A stretch of 64,000 nucleotides of DNA from Bacillota bacterium. GTDB taxonomy: Bacteria > Bacillota > Clostridia > Christensenellales > SZUA-584. The translations under genes were made by a program, and so were the position numbers. This document shows, piece by piece, positions 22,742 to 31,000 of this stretch. The DNA lies in the NCBI GenBank assembly GCA_023460085.1, contig JAEWRI010000038.1:124001-188000 (forward strand), written 5' to 3'. Below the pieces are notes generated by a model. That model made no database searches. It was not told the origin of the DNA and saw only the letters and a list, made by a program, of their open reading frames with translations. Numbering within the stretch: position 1 is the stretch's first letter; each line of letters starts with the position of its first letter.

Positions 22742-23614
22742 ATGACCAATATACCTATCTTAGCATTAATGTATGACTTTGATAAAACCCTATGCACAAA
22801 AGATATGCAGGAGTATAGCTTTATACCAAAAATAAAAATGGGGCCAGAAGAATTTTGGGCAGAATCTAACACTCTTGCAGCAGATAAAAAGATGGACCGA
22901 ATCCTAGCTTATATGTACCTTATGCTAGACAAAGCACACATAGCTAAACAGAAAATAGCACGTGATGAATTTGTTGCTTTAGGTAAGGATCTGCAATATT
23001 TTCCTGGTGTAGAAGACTGGTTCTCTAGAATTGATGCCGTGGGAAAAGATTTAGAAGTTAGAATTGAGCACTATATTATTTCATCAGGACTACGAGAAAT
23101 TATCGAAGGCTCAAGTATTTACGACAATTTTAAAGAAGTTTTCGCTTGTGAATATTTTTATGATGAAAATGGGGTAGCGTGTTGGCCGAAAAATTCAGTT
23201 AATTATACGACAAAAACTCAATTCTTGTTTCGCATAAACAAAGGTGTACTTGATATATCTAATGATGATGAGCTTAATAAATATACTCCAGAAGACGAAA
23301 GACGCGTTCCCTTCCGAAATATGATATATATTGGAGACGGACTAACGGATGTCCCATGTATGAAGCTGGTAAAAACTTACGGAGGCTATTCAATAGCAGT
23401 ATATCAGAACGGATATAAAAAAAAGGTCGAAGAATTATTAGAGCATGAAAGAGTAGATTTTATTACATTAGCTGATTACACAGAAAACAGCGATTTAGAC
23501 AGAGTCGTAAAGGACATACTATGCAAAATGTCCTTGGTGGATAGTTTGGCAAGAAGAAACAGGGAACAGATAAAAGAAATTGGTTTGTGTCTTGATAGCA
23601 AAACCATCGCGTAA
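22742..23614 (+). CDS. HAD-superfamily hydrolase
   Basis: 290 residues from ATG 22742 (GAGGT eight bases upstream). Motif I is MYDFDKTLCTKD, with the nucleophile Asp and the acid Asp two residues on; motif II lies near YIISSGLREI; motif IV is IYIGDGLTDVPCM with two acidic residues. A helical cap of ~90 residues sits between motifs I and II, as in phosphoserine-phosphatase-like HADs. It should hydrolyse a phosphate monoester; the substrate is unknown. Third gene of the AT-rich cluster, followed by a strong nested inverted repeat. Confidence 0.8.
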   Translation: MTNIPILALMYDFDKTLCTKDMQEYSFIPKIKMGPEEFWAESNTLAADKKMDRILAYMYLMLDKAHIAKQKIARDEFVALGKDLQYFPGVEDWFSRIDAVGKDLEVRIEHYIISSGLREIIEGSSIYDNFKEVFACEYFYDENGVACWPKNSVNYTTKTQFLFRINKGVLDISNDDELNKYTPEDERRVPFRNMIYIGDGLTDVPCMKLVKTYGGYSIAVYQNGYKKKVEELLEHERVDFITLADYTENSDLDRVVKDILCKMSLVDSLARRNREQIKEIGLCLDSKTIA

Positions 23615-23687
23615 ATAGGGTTCCTGTCAAGAAAACTATACACTTCGACGGGCGGATAGTATCCGCCCGTCCTGATGAAAACCCTAT
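23615..23687. repeat. Nested inverted repeat downstream of the HAD gene
   Basis: The outer arms are ATAGGGTT (23615-23622) and AACCCTAT (23680-23687); the inner arms GACGGGCGGATA (23647-23658) and TATCCGCCCGTC (23660-23671) are a perfect 12-base stem around a single base. There is no T-run, so it is not a plain terminator. It marks the end of the AT-rich cluster. Confidence 0.7.
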
Positions 23688-23786
23688 AATCAAGAGTAAT
23701 ACCATGAGCCTTAAAAAACAGAGTTTCCGGACAAACCGAAAGCCCTGCTTGTAATTGTAAGGTTAGCTGACGGATACTGCCCACCC

Positions 23787-23840
23787 CTATATCCCCATAT
23801 ACTCCAGCATCGCCATGGCCGCCGTCTTGCTCGCGCCCAT
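23787..23840 (-). pseudogene. 3'-terminal fragment of an nfnB/gltA-like gene
   Basis: Read on the minus strand, these 18 codons give MGASKTAAMAMLEYMGI and a stop, nearly identical to the last residues of the nfnB-type gene at 24271 (MGAGKTAAKAMLEYMGIE). Upstream of the Met the similarity stops. It is therefore a leftover of a second copy, or the trace of a duplication made when the AT-rich cluster was inserted. Confidence 0.7.
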
Positions 23841-23965
23841 GGTTTGGGTTGGGTGAGCACGGGGCTCACTTTCGGTATCGCTTTGTCCATGCTATCATTT
23901 GGATGGAATCACAACCCCCGGCGTAGGCGCGCCGGGCAAAACGATGATGCGAAAGGACGGCAGCC

Positions 23966-24208
23966 ATGGACAATTCGAAAAAAGTGATTAAGACTTTGGA
24001 AAAGGTGCTGAAAAACAACCCCGGCGCTAAGACAGGGATTGCGCAGATCATCCGGCAGGTAGAGCTTGCGCGGCAGCGGGGCAGCGCCAACACCGAATAC
24101 GCCCGCATACTGACGGAGAACCTGATGATGCTGGGGATGACGGGCGCGATATCCCGGGATGATTTTCTGGCGCTGAACGAGCTGGGGCGGGAATGCGCTT
24201 TTGAATAG
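23966..24208 (+). CDS. Small helical protein of unknown function
   Basis: 80 residues, charged, predicted all-helical, no membrane segment or signal peptide. AAAGGA lies eight bases before the ATG, and composition matches the GC-rich core, so it looks like a real gene. I recognise no family. It is convergent with the nfnB gene, from which the terminator at 24221 separates it. Confidence 0.55.
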   Translation: MDNSKKVIKTLEKVLKNNPGAKTGIAQIIRQVELARQRGSANTEYARILTENLMMLGMTGAISRDDFLALNELGRECAFE

Positions 24209-24220
24209 ACAGACCGCACA

Positions 24221-24256
24221 AAAAAGCAGGGCCTCCGGCTTCCCGAAGACCCTGCT
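24221..24256 (-). terminator. Terminator of the nfnAB operon
   Basis: On the minus strand AGCAGGG (24250-24256 region) pairs with CCCTGCT around a long loop that itself contains TTCGGGAAGCCGGAGG, followed by six T residues. Confidence 0.75.
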
Positions 24257-24270
24257 GTCTTATGCCCTGT

Positions 24271-25668
24271 TTACTCTATCCCCATGTACTCCAGCATGGC
24301 TTTCGCCGCCGTCTTGCCCGCGCCCATGGCGAGGATGACCGTGGCCGCGCCGGAGACCGCGTCGCCGCCCGCGTATACGCCGGGCAGGCTGGTCGCCGCC
24401 GTGTCTTCGTCCACGATGATGCCGCCCCACTTCTGCGTCTCCAGCCCGGGCGTGGTTTCGCGCATCAGCGGGTTCGGAGATGTTCCCACCGCCACGATGA
24501 CCGCGTCCACCTCGATGTCGTATTCGCTGCCCGCCACGGGTACCGGCCTGCGGCGTCCGGAAGCGTCGGGCTCGCCCAGCTCCATTCTTTGCAGCGTCAT
24601 GCCCGCCACATAGCCCTTGTCGTCGCCGGTAATCTTCGTCGGATTCACGAGGAACTGGAAGACGATGCCCTCCTCCTTGGCGTGGTGCACTTCCTCCGCA
24701 CGCGCGGGCATCTCGGCCTCGCTGCGGCGGTAGACGACGTACACGTCCTCCGCGCCGAGGCGCTTTGCGCAGCGCGCCGCGTCCATCGCCACGTTGCCGC
24801 CGCCGATGACCGCCACCTTGCTGTGCCGCACGACAGGCGTATCGGACTCCGGGAACTGGTATCCCTTCATGAGGTTGATGCGCGTTAAAAACTCGTTGGC
24901 GGAGTAGACTCCGTTGAGGCTTTCTCCGGGGATGCGCATGAAGCTGGGCAGCCCCGCACCGGTGCCGATGAATATGGTCTCATAGCCCATGGCCTTCAGC
25001 TCGTCGATGGTCAGCACGCGGCCCATCACCATGTTGGTCTCAATCTTTACGCCCATGGCCTTCAGCGCGTCCACTTCCTTCTGCACCAGGCTCTTGGGCA
25101 GACGGAACTCGGGGATGCCGTATACCAGCACGCCGCCCGCCGTATGGAACGCTTCGAAAATGGTGACGTCCACACCCGCCTTGGCAAGGTCTGCCGCGCA
25201 GGTTAAGCCCGCCGGGCCGGAGCCGATGACCGCCGCTTTCTTGCCGGTGGCAGGCGCGCACTTCACCGCCTCGGTGCCGTGGGCGATGGCATAGTCCGCC
25301 GCGAAGCGTTCCAGCCGTCCGATGCCTACCGGTTCGCCCTTGATGCCGCGCACGCAAAGCTCCTCGCACTGCGTCTCCTGCGGGCATACTCTGCCGCATA
25401 CTGCGGGCAGGCCGTTGGTCTCGCGGATTTTATCATACGCCTCGACGAACTTGCCCTCCGCCACGAGCGAGATAAACTGCGGAATCTGCACGTTCACGGG
25501 ACAGCCCTTCACGCAGGGCTGGTTCTTGCAGTTCAGGCAGCGCGCTGCTTCGCTTTTCGCCATTTCTTCGGTATATCCGAGCGATACCTCGGAGAAATTC
25601 TTTGCGCGCAGCTTGGCGTCCTGTTCGGGTATCGCGGTCTTTTTCAGGTCCATATTCCTTGTTGCCAT
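24271..25668 (-). CDS. nfnB: NADH-dependent ferredoxin:NADP+ oxidoreductase, large subunit (NfnB; GltA-like)
   Basis: 465 residues. An N-terminal cluster-binding region, EAARCLNCKNQPCVKGCPVN and VCGRVCPQETQCEELCVRG, binds two 4Fe-4S centres; the FAD site is VIGSGPAGLTCAADLAKAG, the NADPH site VIGGGNVAMDAARCAKRLG, and the C-terminal FAD contact is YAGGDAV. On its own it could be called the small subunit of glutamate synthase, but the immediately preceding gene encodes the other Nfn subunit, with no glutamate synthase large subunit nearby. NfnAB bifurcates electrons: reduced ferredoxin and NADH together reduce two NADP+. The ATG at 25668 or a second one five codons in (AAGGA just upstream) could be used. 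Confidence 0.85.
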   Translation of the reverse strand: MATRNMDLKKTAIPEQDAKLRAKNFSEVSLGYTEEMAKSEAARCLNCKNQPCVKGCPVNVQIPQFISLVAEGKFVEAYDKIRETNGLPAVCGRVCPQETQCEELCVRGIKGEPVGIGRLERFAADYAIAHGTEAVKCAPATGKKAAVIGSGPAGLTCAADLAKAGVDVTIFEAFHTAGGVLVYGIPEFRLPKSLVQKEVDALKAMGVKIETNMVMGRVLTIDELKAMGYETIFIGTGAGLPSFMRIPGESLNGVYSANEFLTRINLMKGYQFPESDTPVVRHSKVAVIGGGNVAMDAARCAKRLGAEDVYVVYRRSEAEMPARAEEVHHAKEEGIVFQFLVNPTKITGDDKGYVAGMTLQRMELGEPDASGRRRPVPVAGSEYDIEVDAVIVAVGTSPNPLMRETTPGLETQKWGGIIVDEDTAATSLPGVYAGGDAVSGAATVILAMGAGKTAAKAMLEYMGIE

Positions 25669-25669
25669 G

Positions 25670-26500
25670 TTACTTTACCCCCTTGAACAGGTTGCACGAT
25701 TCTTCTTCCTGCCTCTTGTACATGCCGGAGCGCCGGATGGCCTCGTCGAAGTCCACCTCGTGGCCGTCGAAGTCCGGGCCGTCCACGCACGCAAACTGCG
25801 TTTTGCCGCCCACGGTCACACGGCAGCCGCCGCACATGCCCGTGCCGTCTATCATGATGGGGTTCATGCTGACGATGGTATGGATACCGTATTCTTTGGT
25901 CAGCTTGGAGACGAATTTCATCATAATGAGCGGCCCGATGGCCACCACCACGTCAAACTTCTCCCCCGCCTCAATCTCTGCCTTCAGTGCGTCGGTCACG
26001 AAGCCCTTGTTGCCGTTGCTGCCGTCGTCCGTCATCACCAGCGTTTTGTCGGAGACCGCGCCCACTTCCTTTTCCAGCAGTATGAGGTCTTTGGTGCGGA
26101 AACCGATGATACTCGTCACGGAAACGCCCATGCTGTGCAGCAGTTTGGCCTGCGGATACGCGATGGCTGTGCCCAGGCCGCCGCCGATGACCGCCGCCTT
26201 CTTCACGCCGCTGTCGAAGTGGGACGCTTTTCCGAGCGGGCCTGCAAAATCCTGCAGGCTTTCCCCCTCGGACAGCGTGCCTAGCGCCATTGTGGTCTTG
26301 CCGACTTCCTGAAAGATGATCGTTACCGTGCCGGCTTCCCTATCGTAATCGGCGATGGTCAGTGGAATACGCTCCCCATTCTCGCTGACGCGCAGTATGA
26401 TGAACTGCCCTGCTTGCGCCTTTCTGGCAATATGCGGCGCGTCGATGACCATCAGTTTTACCTGAGGACTCAGCACCTGCTTTTTCAGGATTTTATACAC
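25670..26500 (-). CDS. nfnA: NADH-dependent ferredoxin:NADP+ oxidoreductase, small subunit (NfnA)
   Basis: 276 residues of the ferredoxin-NADP reductase type: an FAD-binding barrel (VSENGERIPLTIADYDREAG), an NAD site with IGGGLGTAIAYPQAK, and a C-terminal 2Fe-2S motif DGTGMCGGCRVTVGGKTQFA CVDG, close relatives of which bind the cluster with one Asp. It binds NADH and passes electrons to NfnB. The stop codon is one base from the NfnB start. Divergent from cobT. GAGAGGG lies before the ATG. Confidence 0.85.
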   Translation of the reverse strand: MYKILKKQVLSPQVKLMVIDAPHIARKAQAGQFIILRVSENGERIPLTIADYDREAGTVTIIFQEVGKTTMALGTLSEGESLQDFAGPLGKASHFDSGVKKAAVIGGGLGTAIAYPQAKLLHSMGVSVTSIIGFRTKDLILLEKEVGAVSDKTLVMTDDGSNGNKGFVTDALKAEIEAGEKFDVVVAIGPLIMMKFVSKLTKEYGIHTIVSMNPIMIDGTGMCGGCRVTVGGKTQFACVDGPDFDGHEVDFDEAIRRSGMYKRQEEESCNLFKGVK

Positions 26501-26677
26501 TGTTTCCCTCTCCTTATGCCCTGTTAATTTGGTATTACCATTATAGCATCAACAGAATCGCATGAAAAGCACTTTATGAATATATTTGTGATAAAATTAA
26601 CAAGCATATGCTGGAAAGTGCGATTGTCATCCTGAGGCGAGTGTTGTAGAATAATAAAAAAACCAAGGAGCTTTCCC

Positions 26678-27739
26678 GTGAAAAGGATCATGCATATCAA
26701 GCCCGTATCTCAGGCCGCCGCCGAAAAGGCAAGGGCCCGCGTTAACGATCTCGTCAAGCCCCTCGGCAGCCTCGGGCTGCTGGAGGAATATGCCGTGCGC
26801 CTTGCGTCCATATTCGGCAAAACCAACGTAACCGGCCTCAAAAAAGCTGTCGCGGTATTCGCCGCGGACAACGGCGTCTGGGACGAGGGTATCACCTCCG
26901 TCCCGCAGGGCGTCACCGCCATGCAAACCGTGAACATGACCAAAGGCGTCACGGGCGTGACGGTTTTCGCCGCTGCGGCCGGCGCGGAGGTATTTCTCTA
27001 CGACATGGGCATCAAGGGGTTTGCGGGGATGAAGGGCGTAGAGAACCGCCGTTTGGGCGACGGTACACGCAGCATCGCCAAAGGCCCTGCCATGGACATC
27101 GGGCAGGCAGTGCAGGCGATTGCGCACGGCCTGAATGCCGCGGAGGAGCTTTGGGACAAAGGCTACCGCGTCGTGGGCTGCGGGGAGATGGGCATCTGCA
27201 ACACCACCACCGCGTCGGCGGTATCCTGCGTGCTGACGGACAACGAGCCGGAAGTCATGGTGGGCCGCGGTGCGGGAATCACGGACGAGCAGCTCGCCAA
27301 AAAAGTGGCCGTCGTCAAGCGCGCGCTGGAGGTAAACACCCCTGATCAGCACAACGTGCTGGACGTGCTCGCCAAGCTGGGCGGCTTCGACATCGCCGCG
27401 ATGACGGGCTTCTTTCTGGGCGCGGCGTACAAGCAGATGGCGGTCGTCATCGACGGCTTCATCTCTGCGACGGCGGCGCTCGCGGCTACGCGCTTCAGCC
27501 CGCTGGCGGCAGACTACATGTTCGCCTCACATGCCAGCACAGAGCCGGGATATGCCGCTGTCATGGACGCGCTCGGCATGGAAGCGCCTCTGAAGCTGGG
27601 CATGCGCCTCGGCGAGGGCAGCGGCTGCCCGCTGATGTTCGGCATACTGGAAGCCTCCGCCGCAATGATGGCGAACATGGCTACGTTCAGCGAAGGCCGC
27701 ATCGACGCAAGCAAGCTCGTGGATATCCGCAAGCCGTAA
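26678..27739 (+). CDS. cobT: Nicotinate-nucleotide:dimethylbenzimidazole phosphoribosyltransferase
   Basis: 353 residues, the standard length. Start is GTG 26678, seven bases after AAGGAG. Conserved blocks are DNGVWDEGITSVPQGVTAMQ, GCGEMGICNTTTASAVS, and MRLGEGSGCPLMF, whose Glu is the catalytic base. It transfers ribose phosphate from NaMN to 5,6-dimethylbenzimidazole (or another lower ligand) for the nucleotide loop of cobalamin. No other cobalamin gene or cobalamin riboswitch is visible next to it. A CPBP protease gene follows after nine bases and may be cotranscribed. Confidence 0.93.
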   Translation: MKRIMHIKPVSQAAAEKARARVNDLVKPLGSLGLLEEYAVRLASIFGKTNVTGLKKAVAVFAADNGVWDEGITSVPQGVTAMQTVNMTKGVTGVTVFAAAAGAEVFLYDMGIKGFAGMKGVENRRLGDGTRSIAKGPAMDIGQAVQAIAHGLNAAEELWDKGYRVVGCGEMGICNTTTASAVSCVLTDNEPEVMVGRGAGITDEQLAKKVAVVKRALEVNTPDQHNVLDVLAKLGGFDIAAMTGFFLGAAYKQMAVVIDGFISATAALAATRFSPLAADYMFASHASTEPGYAAVMDALGMEAPLKLGMRLGEGSGCPLMFGILEASAAMMANMATFSEGRIDASKLVDIRKP

Positions 27740-27748
27740 CCGGGAAAT

Positions 27749-28666
27749 ATGAATCCTTCCGAAATGCGGAGAAAATATTCCCGCGCGGGAGCCGCCATGA
27801 CAGCGCTGGTATTCACCGCCTTCGCCATCGTGTTTGCCGCGAAGCAGCTGTGCATACGGTACGGCGTCACCGTCACAACCGGCTCCTGGCTGTATTATCT
27901 GCTTTCTGCGGGGCCGTTGTACCTCGTCGCTATGCCGGTATCGGCGGCGGTGCTTCGGGGCATACCGGCTGCGCCGCCCTTGGAAAAAAGTTCCCTGCAT
28001 CCAAAGCAGCTGGGATCTGCCGCGCTGATCTGCTTTGCGCTCATGTACGCGGGCAATCTTGCGGGTGTGGCGGTCACATCCTTCATCGGGGCGCTTTCGG
28101 GCAATGGCATGGACAACCTGCTGGCAGAGGTAATGAACCAGTCGGATGTCTGGGCGATGACCACGGTAACGGTAATCGCCGCGCCTCTCTTCGAGGAACT
28201 GTTCTTCCGCAAGCTGCTGATAGACCGCCTGCGCGGATACGGGCAGCGCGCCGCCGTCGTGGTGTCCGCGCTCGCGTTCAGCCTGATACACGGAAACCTG
28301 TCACAGGTGTTCTACGCGTTTGGCCTGGGCCTCGCGTTCGGATATCTCTATCTCAAAACCAACCGCGTAGGATACACCATTGCGCTGCACCTGATGATCA
28401 ATGCCGTGGGCGGCGTGGCCTCGCTGTTCGCCCAAAAAGCCGGGACCGCGGCGACACTGGTTTACGCCGCTTTGATGCTGTCCGCGGTCGTCGCGGGCAC
28501 CATGCTGTTTTTCAGATATCGCCGTACTGTCGCATTTACAGACGAACTCTGGCCGGATCATCCGCCTCAATGGAAAATGCCGGCGCTTGTCAACACCGGC
28601 ATGATTTCGTTCTTCGTTATATGTGCCGCACTCATGGCATGGAATACGATTGCCGCGCTGAAGTAG
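27749..28666 (+). CDS. CPBP-family (Abi/CAAX) intramembrane metalloprotease
   Basis: 305 residues with about eight membrane helices. The catalytic motifs are EELFFRKLL (Glu-Glu-x-x-x-Arg) and FSLIHGNLSQVFYAF (His), with a further conserved N-terminal helix before. Family members cleave within membranes or process prenylated or bacteriocin-like peptides and are often linked to bacteriocin immunity. No bacteriocin gene is visible. It starts nine bases after cobT. The function is a family guess. Confidence 0.8.
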   Translation: MNPSEMRRKYSRAGAAMTALVFTAFAIVFAAKQLCIRYGVTVTTGSWLYYLLSAGPLYLVAMPVSAAVLRGIPAAPPLEKSSLHPKQLGSAALICFALMYAGNLAGVAVTSFIGALSGNGMDNLLAEVMNQSDVWAMTTVTVIAAPLFEELFFRKLLIDRLRGYGQRAAVVVSALAFSLIHGNLSQVFYAFGLGLAFGYLYLKTNRVGYTIALHLMINAVGGVASLFAQKAGTAATLVYAALMLSAVVAGTMLFFRYRRTVAFTDELWPDHPPQWKMPALVNTGMISFFVICAALMAWNTIAALK

Positions 28667-28669
28667 CGC

Positions 28670-29188
28670 TCATTCCGCCAGCATGTCGTAGGTGCACTTA
28701 TACAGCTTCGGCGCAACCAGCTTCCACTTGCGGATGAAGGCCTCTGCCGAGTCTTTGGAGTACGTAATGAGGTTGAGCTCGAAAACGGGAATCTGATTCT
28801 CCAGCACCTTGAGCATCACCTTGTATTCGCCCTCGTCGATGCGGATGTAGTCCGCCGAGAGCTCGGTCTCCAGCCGCAGATCATCGCGGTTGGATACACA
28901 ATACGCGTCAATGGCCTTGCGCAGCGACGCCAGCAATTCTTTTTCGAAGTAAAACAGTGTGTTCCGGCCCAGCTCGGAAATGGCGTAAAACGCACCCGAA
29001 GGCGTCTCACGTTCCTCCACAAGCTTGTTTTCAATCAGCTCAAACATGCACTCCTTCATGTCGAAGTAGTTAATCCAACCGTTTTCGGTCACAATACGCA
29101 GTATCTGCATCTCCGAGAGCGGCATGCTGATGGACCGGAGCAAATACAATATCAGCAGTTTGTTTTGTGCGATCGCTTCAATTTGCAT
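28670..29188 (-). CDS. DUF4364-family winged-helix protein
   Basis: 172 residues from ATG 29188 (GGAGG five bases upstream). The layout fits DUF4364: an N-terminal winged helix (LSEMQILRIVTENGWINYFD, LVEERETPSGAFYAISELGR) and a C-terminal domain ending FIRKWKLVAPKLYKC. The family is common in clostridia, is thought to be a transcriptional regulator and has no assigned target. It converges with the CPBP gene with three bases between them. Confidence 0.75.
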   Translation of the reverse strand: MQIEAIAQNKLLILYLLRSISMPLSEMQILRIVTENGWINYFDMKECMFELIENKLVEERETPSGAFYAISELGRNTLFYFEKELLASLRKAIDAYCVSNRDDLRLETELSADYIRIDEGEYKVMLKVLENQIPVFELNLITYSKDSAEAFIRKWKLVAPKLYKCTYDMLAE

Positions 29189-29293
29189 GGGTGCCTCCGC
29201 TGACTTGGTTGCTTCTATTATACCACAACTGTTGCAGGAGTACAGCAAATGTGGTATCAATATTTCGTGAACAACAAGATATAGAGGAGCGTT

Positions 29294-29953
29294 ATGTCTG
29301 ACGAGATAAAGAACCGCCTGCACGCGGAAGGAATCGACATCTTCGGCACGGCGGATCTGACCGGACTTCTGCCGGTGCGATTTTCAGACGTACCATATGC
29401 CATTACGCTGGGCGTACGTCTTTCCGCCCATGTCATGAATGAGGTGACAGGCGGCCCAACGCACCGCTATTTTCAGCATTACCGCGCTGCCAACGCGTTT
29501 TTAGACATGTGCGCGCTGAAATGTATCGTGCTTTTGCAGCGCGAAGGGTATAACGCGTGCGCCATCCCCGCATCGCAGTCCACCTCAGAAAGCGGCCTGG
29601 AGGGAGACTTCCCGCACAAAACGGCGGCTGTCATGGCAGGACTGGGATTCATCGGCAAATCAGCGCTGTTCATTTCGAAGGATTTCGGCCCTCGCGTGCG
29701 CCTCGCCACAGTGCTTACGGACATGCCCCTGAAAAGCGGCAAAATAGTGACGCCGCAGTGCGAAGGCTGCCAAAAGTGCGTGGACGCATGTCCGTGCGGC
29801 GCGCTCACCGGCGATAGCTGGGACGCCGAAAAGCCGCGTGAGGCGCTTGTCGACGCGGCCCTGTGCTCCACATGGATGAAGACAAAATACCAGAAAATAG
29901 GGCGCGGCGCGGTCTGCGGCATTTGCGCGGCAGTCTGCCCTTTCGGCGCTTAA
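29294..29953 (+). CDS. QueG-like double 4Fe-4S cluster protein
   Basis: 219 residues. The C-terminal ferredoxin module has CEGCQKCVDACPCGAL and CGICAAVCPFG, together eight cysteines for two 4Fe-4S clusters. The upstream part, with HKTAAVMAGLGFIGKSALF, resembles the cobalamin-binding region of epoxyqueuosine reductase QueG, but at 219 residues it is much shorter than QueG (~380). It is therefore probably a QueG-like reductase of unknown substrate. AGAGGAG precedes the ATG. It is the last gene before the tRNA-Val promoter. Confidence 0.75.
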   Translation: MSDEIKNRLHAEGIDIFGTADLTGLLPVRFSDVPYAITLGVRLSAHVMNEVTGGPTHRYFQHYRAANAFLDMCALKCIVLLQREGYNACAIPASQSTSESGLEGDFPHKTAAVMAGLGFIGKSALFISKDFGPRVRLATVLTDMPLKSGKIVTPQCEGCQKCVDACPCGALTGDSWDAEKPREALVDAALCSTWMKTKYQKIGRGAVCGICAAVCPFGA

Positions 29954-29967
29954 CCAGAAAAAAGCCC

Positions 29968-29995
29968 TTGATTTTGGAACCTGTTTGTGTATAAT
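29968..29995 (+). promoter_or_regulatory. Sigma-A promoter of tRNA-Val and 6S RNA
   Basis: TTGATT (29968-29973), 16-base spacer, perfect TATAAT (29990-29995), 16 bases before the tRNA. Confidence 0.75.
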
Positions 29996-30011
29996 AGTAA
30001 TGCGGCTTTGG

Positions 30012-30088
30012 GGGGTTATAGCTCAGCTGGTTAGAGCGCTACGTTGACATCGTAGAGGTCGTTGGTTCGAGCCCAATTAACCCCACCA
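30012..30088 (+). tRNA. tRNA-Val(GAC)
   Basis: A full 77-base cloverleaf: acceptor GGGGTTA / TAACCCC, D arm GCTCAGCTGGTTAGAGC, anticodon stem CTACG / CGTAG with loop TTGACAT (anticodon GAC at 30046-30048), T arm GTTGG-TTCGAGC-CCAAT, and an encoded CCA. The 6S RNA begins at the next base, so the two are likely cut from one transcript. Confidence 0.95.
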
Positions 30089-30265
30089 TATCCTGTGGTG
30101 TTCGAAATGACGCCTGCGTTTTAAACCTACAGAACTTTTACGGGAGCGCGTGTCCGGATGCAGATGTCGAGCCCGCATCGACGGGATGGCAGAAGCTACG
30201 GCAGTGCACCCACCTGTCTTTAGGGGCAGGTGTTAAAACCTGGCGGACGGCACCTTGGGATACCT
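30089..30265 (+). ncRNA. ssrS: 6S RNA
   Basis: The closing stem pairs TATCC...GGTG (30089-30100) with CACC...GGATA (30251-30262). The 5' strand reads GGTGTTCGAAATGACGCC and the 3' strand TTAAAACCTGGCGGACGGCACC, close to the matching parts of E. coli 6S RNA (GATGTTCGCAAGCGGGCC and TTACAGCCTGCGGCGGCATC). An inner hairpin CACCTG...CAGGTG (30211-30232) caps the structure. Length of about 175 matches the family. 6S RNA mimics an open promoter and sequesters the vegetative RNA polymerase holoenzyme in stationary phase. The identification is from motif comparison by eye. Confidence 0.75.
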
Positions 30266-30308
30266 TTTATGAATACCGCATGAGCGCGTGAGCGGCGTTT
30301 GGCTCTCG

Positions 30309-30345
30309 ATACCCGAATTCACAAAGGAAAGCGGGTATTTTTATT
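30309..30345 (+). terminator. Terminator after 6S RNA
   Basis: ATACCCG (30309-30315) pairs with CGGGTAT (30332-30338), followed by TTTTTATTTT. Confidence 0.7.
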
Positions 30346-30537
30346 TTCAGCCGGAAGACACCGAATACAGACCCTCCCGATTGATGTCCTTTATTCTGGC
30401 CTGTCTCCTCACCAGGCACTTTGCCCCTGTTTTCAGACACGCGCCCATATGATTACCGCATCAACTCACATGGTTTGCGAACAATCTGTGTGTGATTCAA
30501 TACCGCCGTAAATGCCGATTGCGGCTATATTTTTGTA

Positions 30538-30566
30538 TTGCAAAAAAACAAGCGCTGTGTTATTAT
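30538..30566 (+). promoter_or_regulatory. Promoter of the first tRNA-Gln
   Basis: TTGCAA (30538-30543), 17-base spacer, TATTAT (30561-30566). The 30346-30624 gap upstream of the tRNA holds nothing else I can support. Confidence 0.6.
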
Positions 30567-30624
30567 TACTTCCGCGAAAGCCGTCGCAAGGTATCAAGCC
30601 GGGCGGCAACAGGAATGTGAATAT

Positions 30625-30698
30625 AGCGGAATTGTGTAACGGTAGCACCTACGACTCTGACTCGTATTGTCTAGGTTCGAATCCTAGTTCCGCTGCCA
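30625..30698 (+). tRNA. tRNA-Gln(CTG), first copy
   Basis: 74 bases: acceptor AGCGGAA / TTCCGCT, anticodon stem TACGA / TCGTA with loop CTCTGAC (anticodon CTG), T arm CTAGG-TTCGAAT-CCTAG, encoded CCA. A second copy identical over all 74 bases lies at 34736. Its 3' end is the probable attachment site of the following island. Confidence 0.93.
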
Positions 30699-30731
30699 AA
30701 ACAAAGGCATCCATCAGGATGCCTTTGTTTT
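30698..30731 (+). terminator. Terminator after the first tRNA-Gln
   Basis: AAAACAAAGGCATCC-ATCA-GGATGCCTTTGTTTT, a perfect 15-base stem ending in T residues. Confidence 0.85.
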
Positions 30732-30740
30732 GGTGTTTCA

Positions 30741-30810
30741 GGAACTGGGATTCGAAGCGAGCGTATAAAAAACGTGCCAGTGGCACGTTTTTAGCGAGAC
30801 GGGTTCTGTG
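30741..30810. repeat. tRNA-Gln-derived inverted repeat and hairpin, copy 1
   Basis: GGAACTGGGATTCGAA (30741-30756) is the reverse complement, 15 of 16 bases, of the T-arm and acceptor segment of the tRNA just upstream (30676-30691). Then come GCGAGCGT, a hairpin AACGTGCC-AGT-GGCACGTT with T-run, and AGCGAGACGGGTTC. The same order recurs at 34851-34916 and 42640-42700. Confidence 0.7.
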
Positions 30811-31000
30811 AAGCTATCGACACAGGCCAGATTTAGAGCGGTAAACCAGCGACATACATGCTGCCCGTTTCACTTTCAAAGAAGTCCTTAGTCTCATGAT
30901 TAGAGGTTTTACTTTTATCAATTCTACATTTCCTGGTACTCCACGACAGCTACCAATATAATCCATTAAAAAAATATAAACCTCAATATAAGAAGCCTTC

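Noticed and set aside
24271..25668. Glutamate synthase small subunit (GltD/GltA)
   Set aside because: Sequence alone would allow it, but the adjacent NfnA-type gene and the absence of a large subunit favour NfnB.
26501..26677. Cobalamin riboswitch upstream of cobT
   Set aside because: The interval is only 177 bases, AT-rich, and lacks the B12-box sequence.
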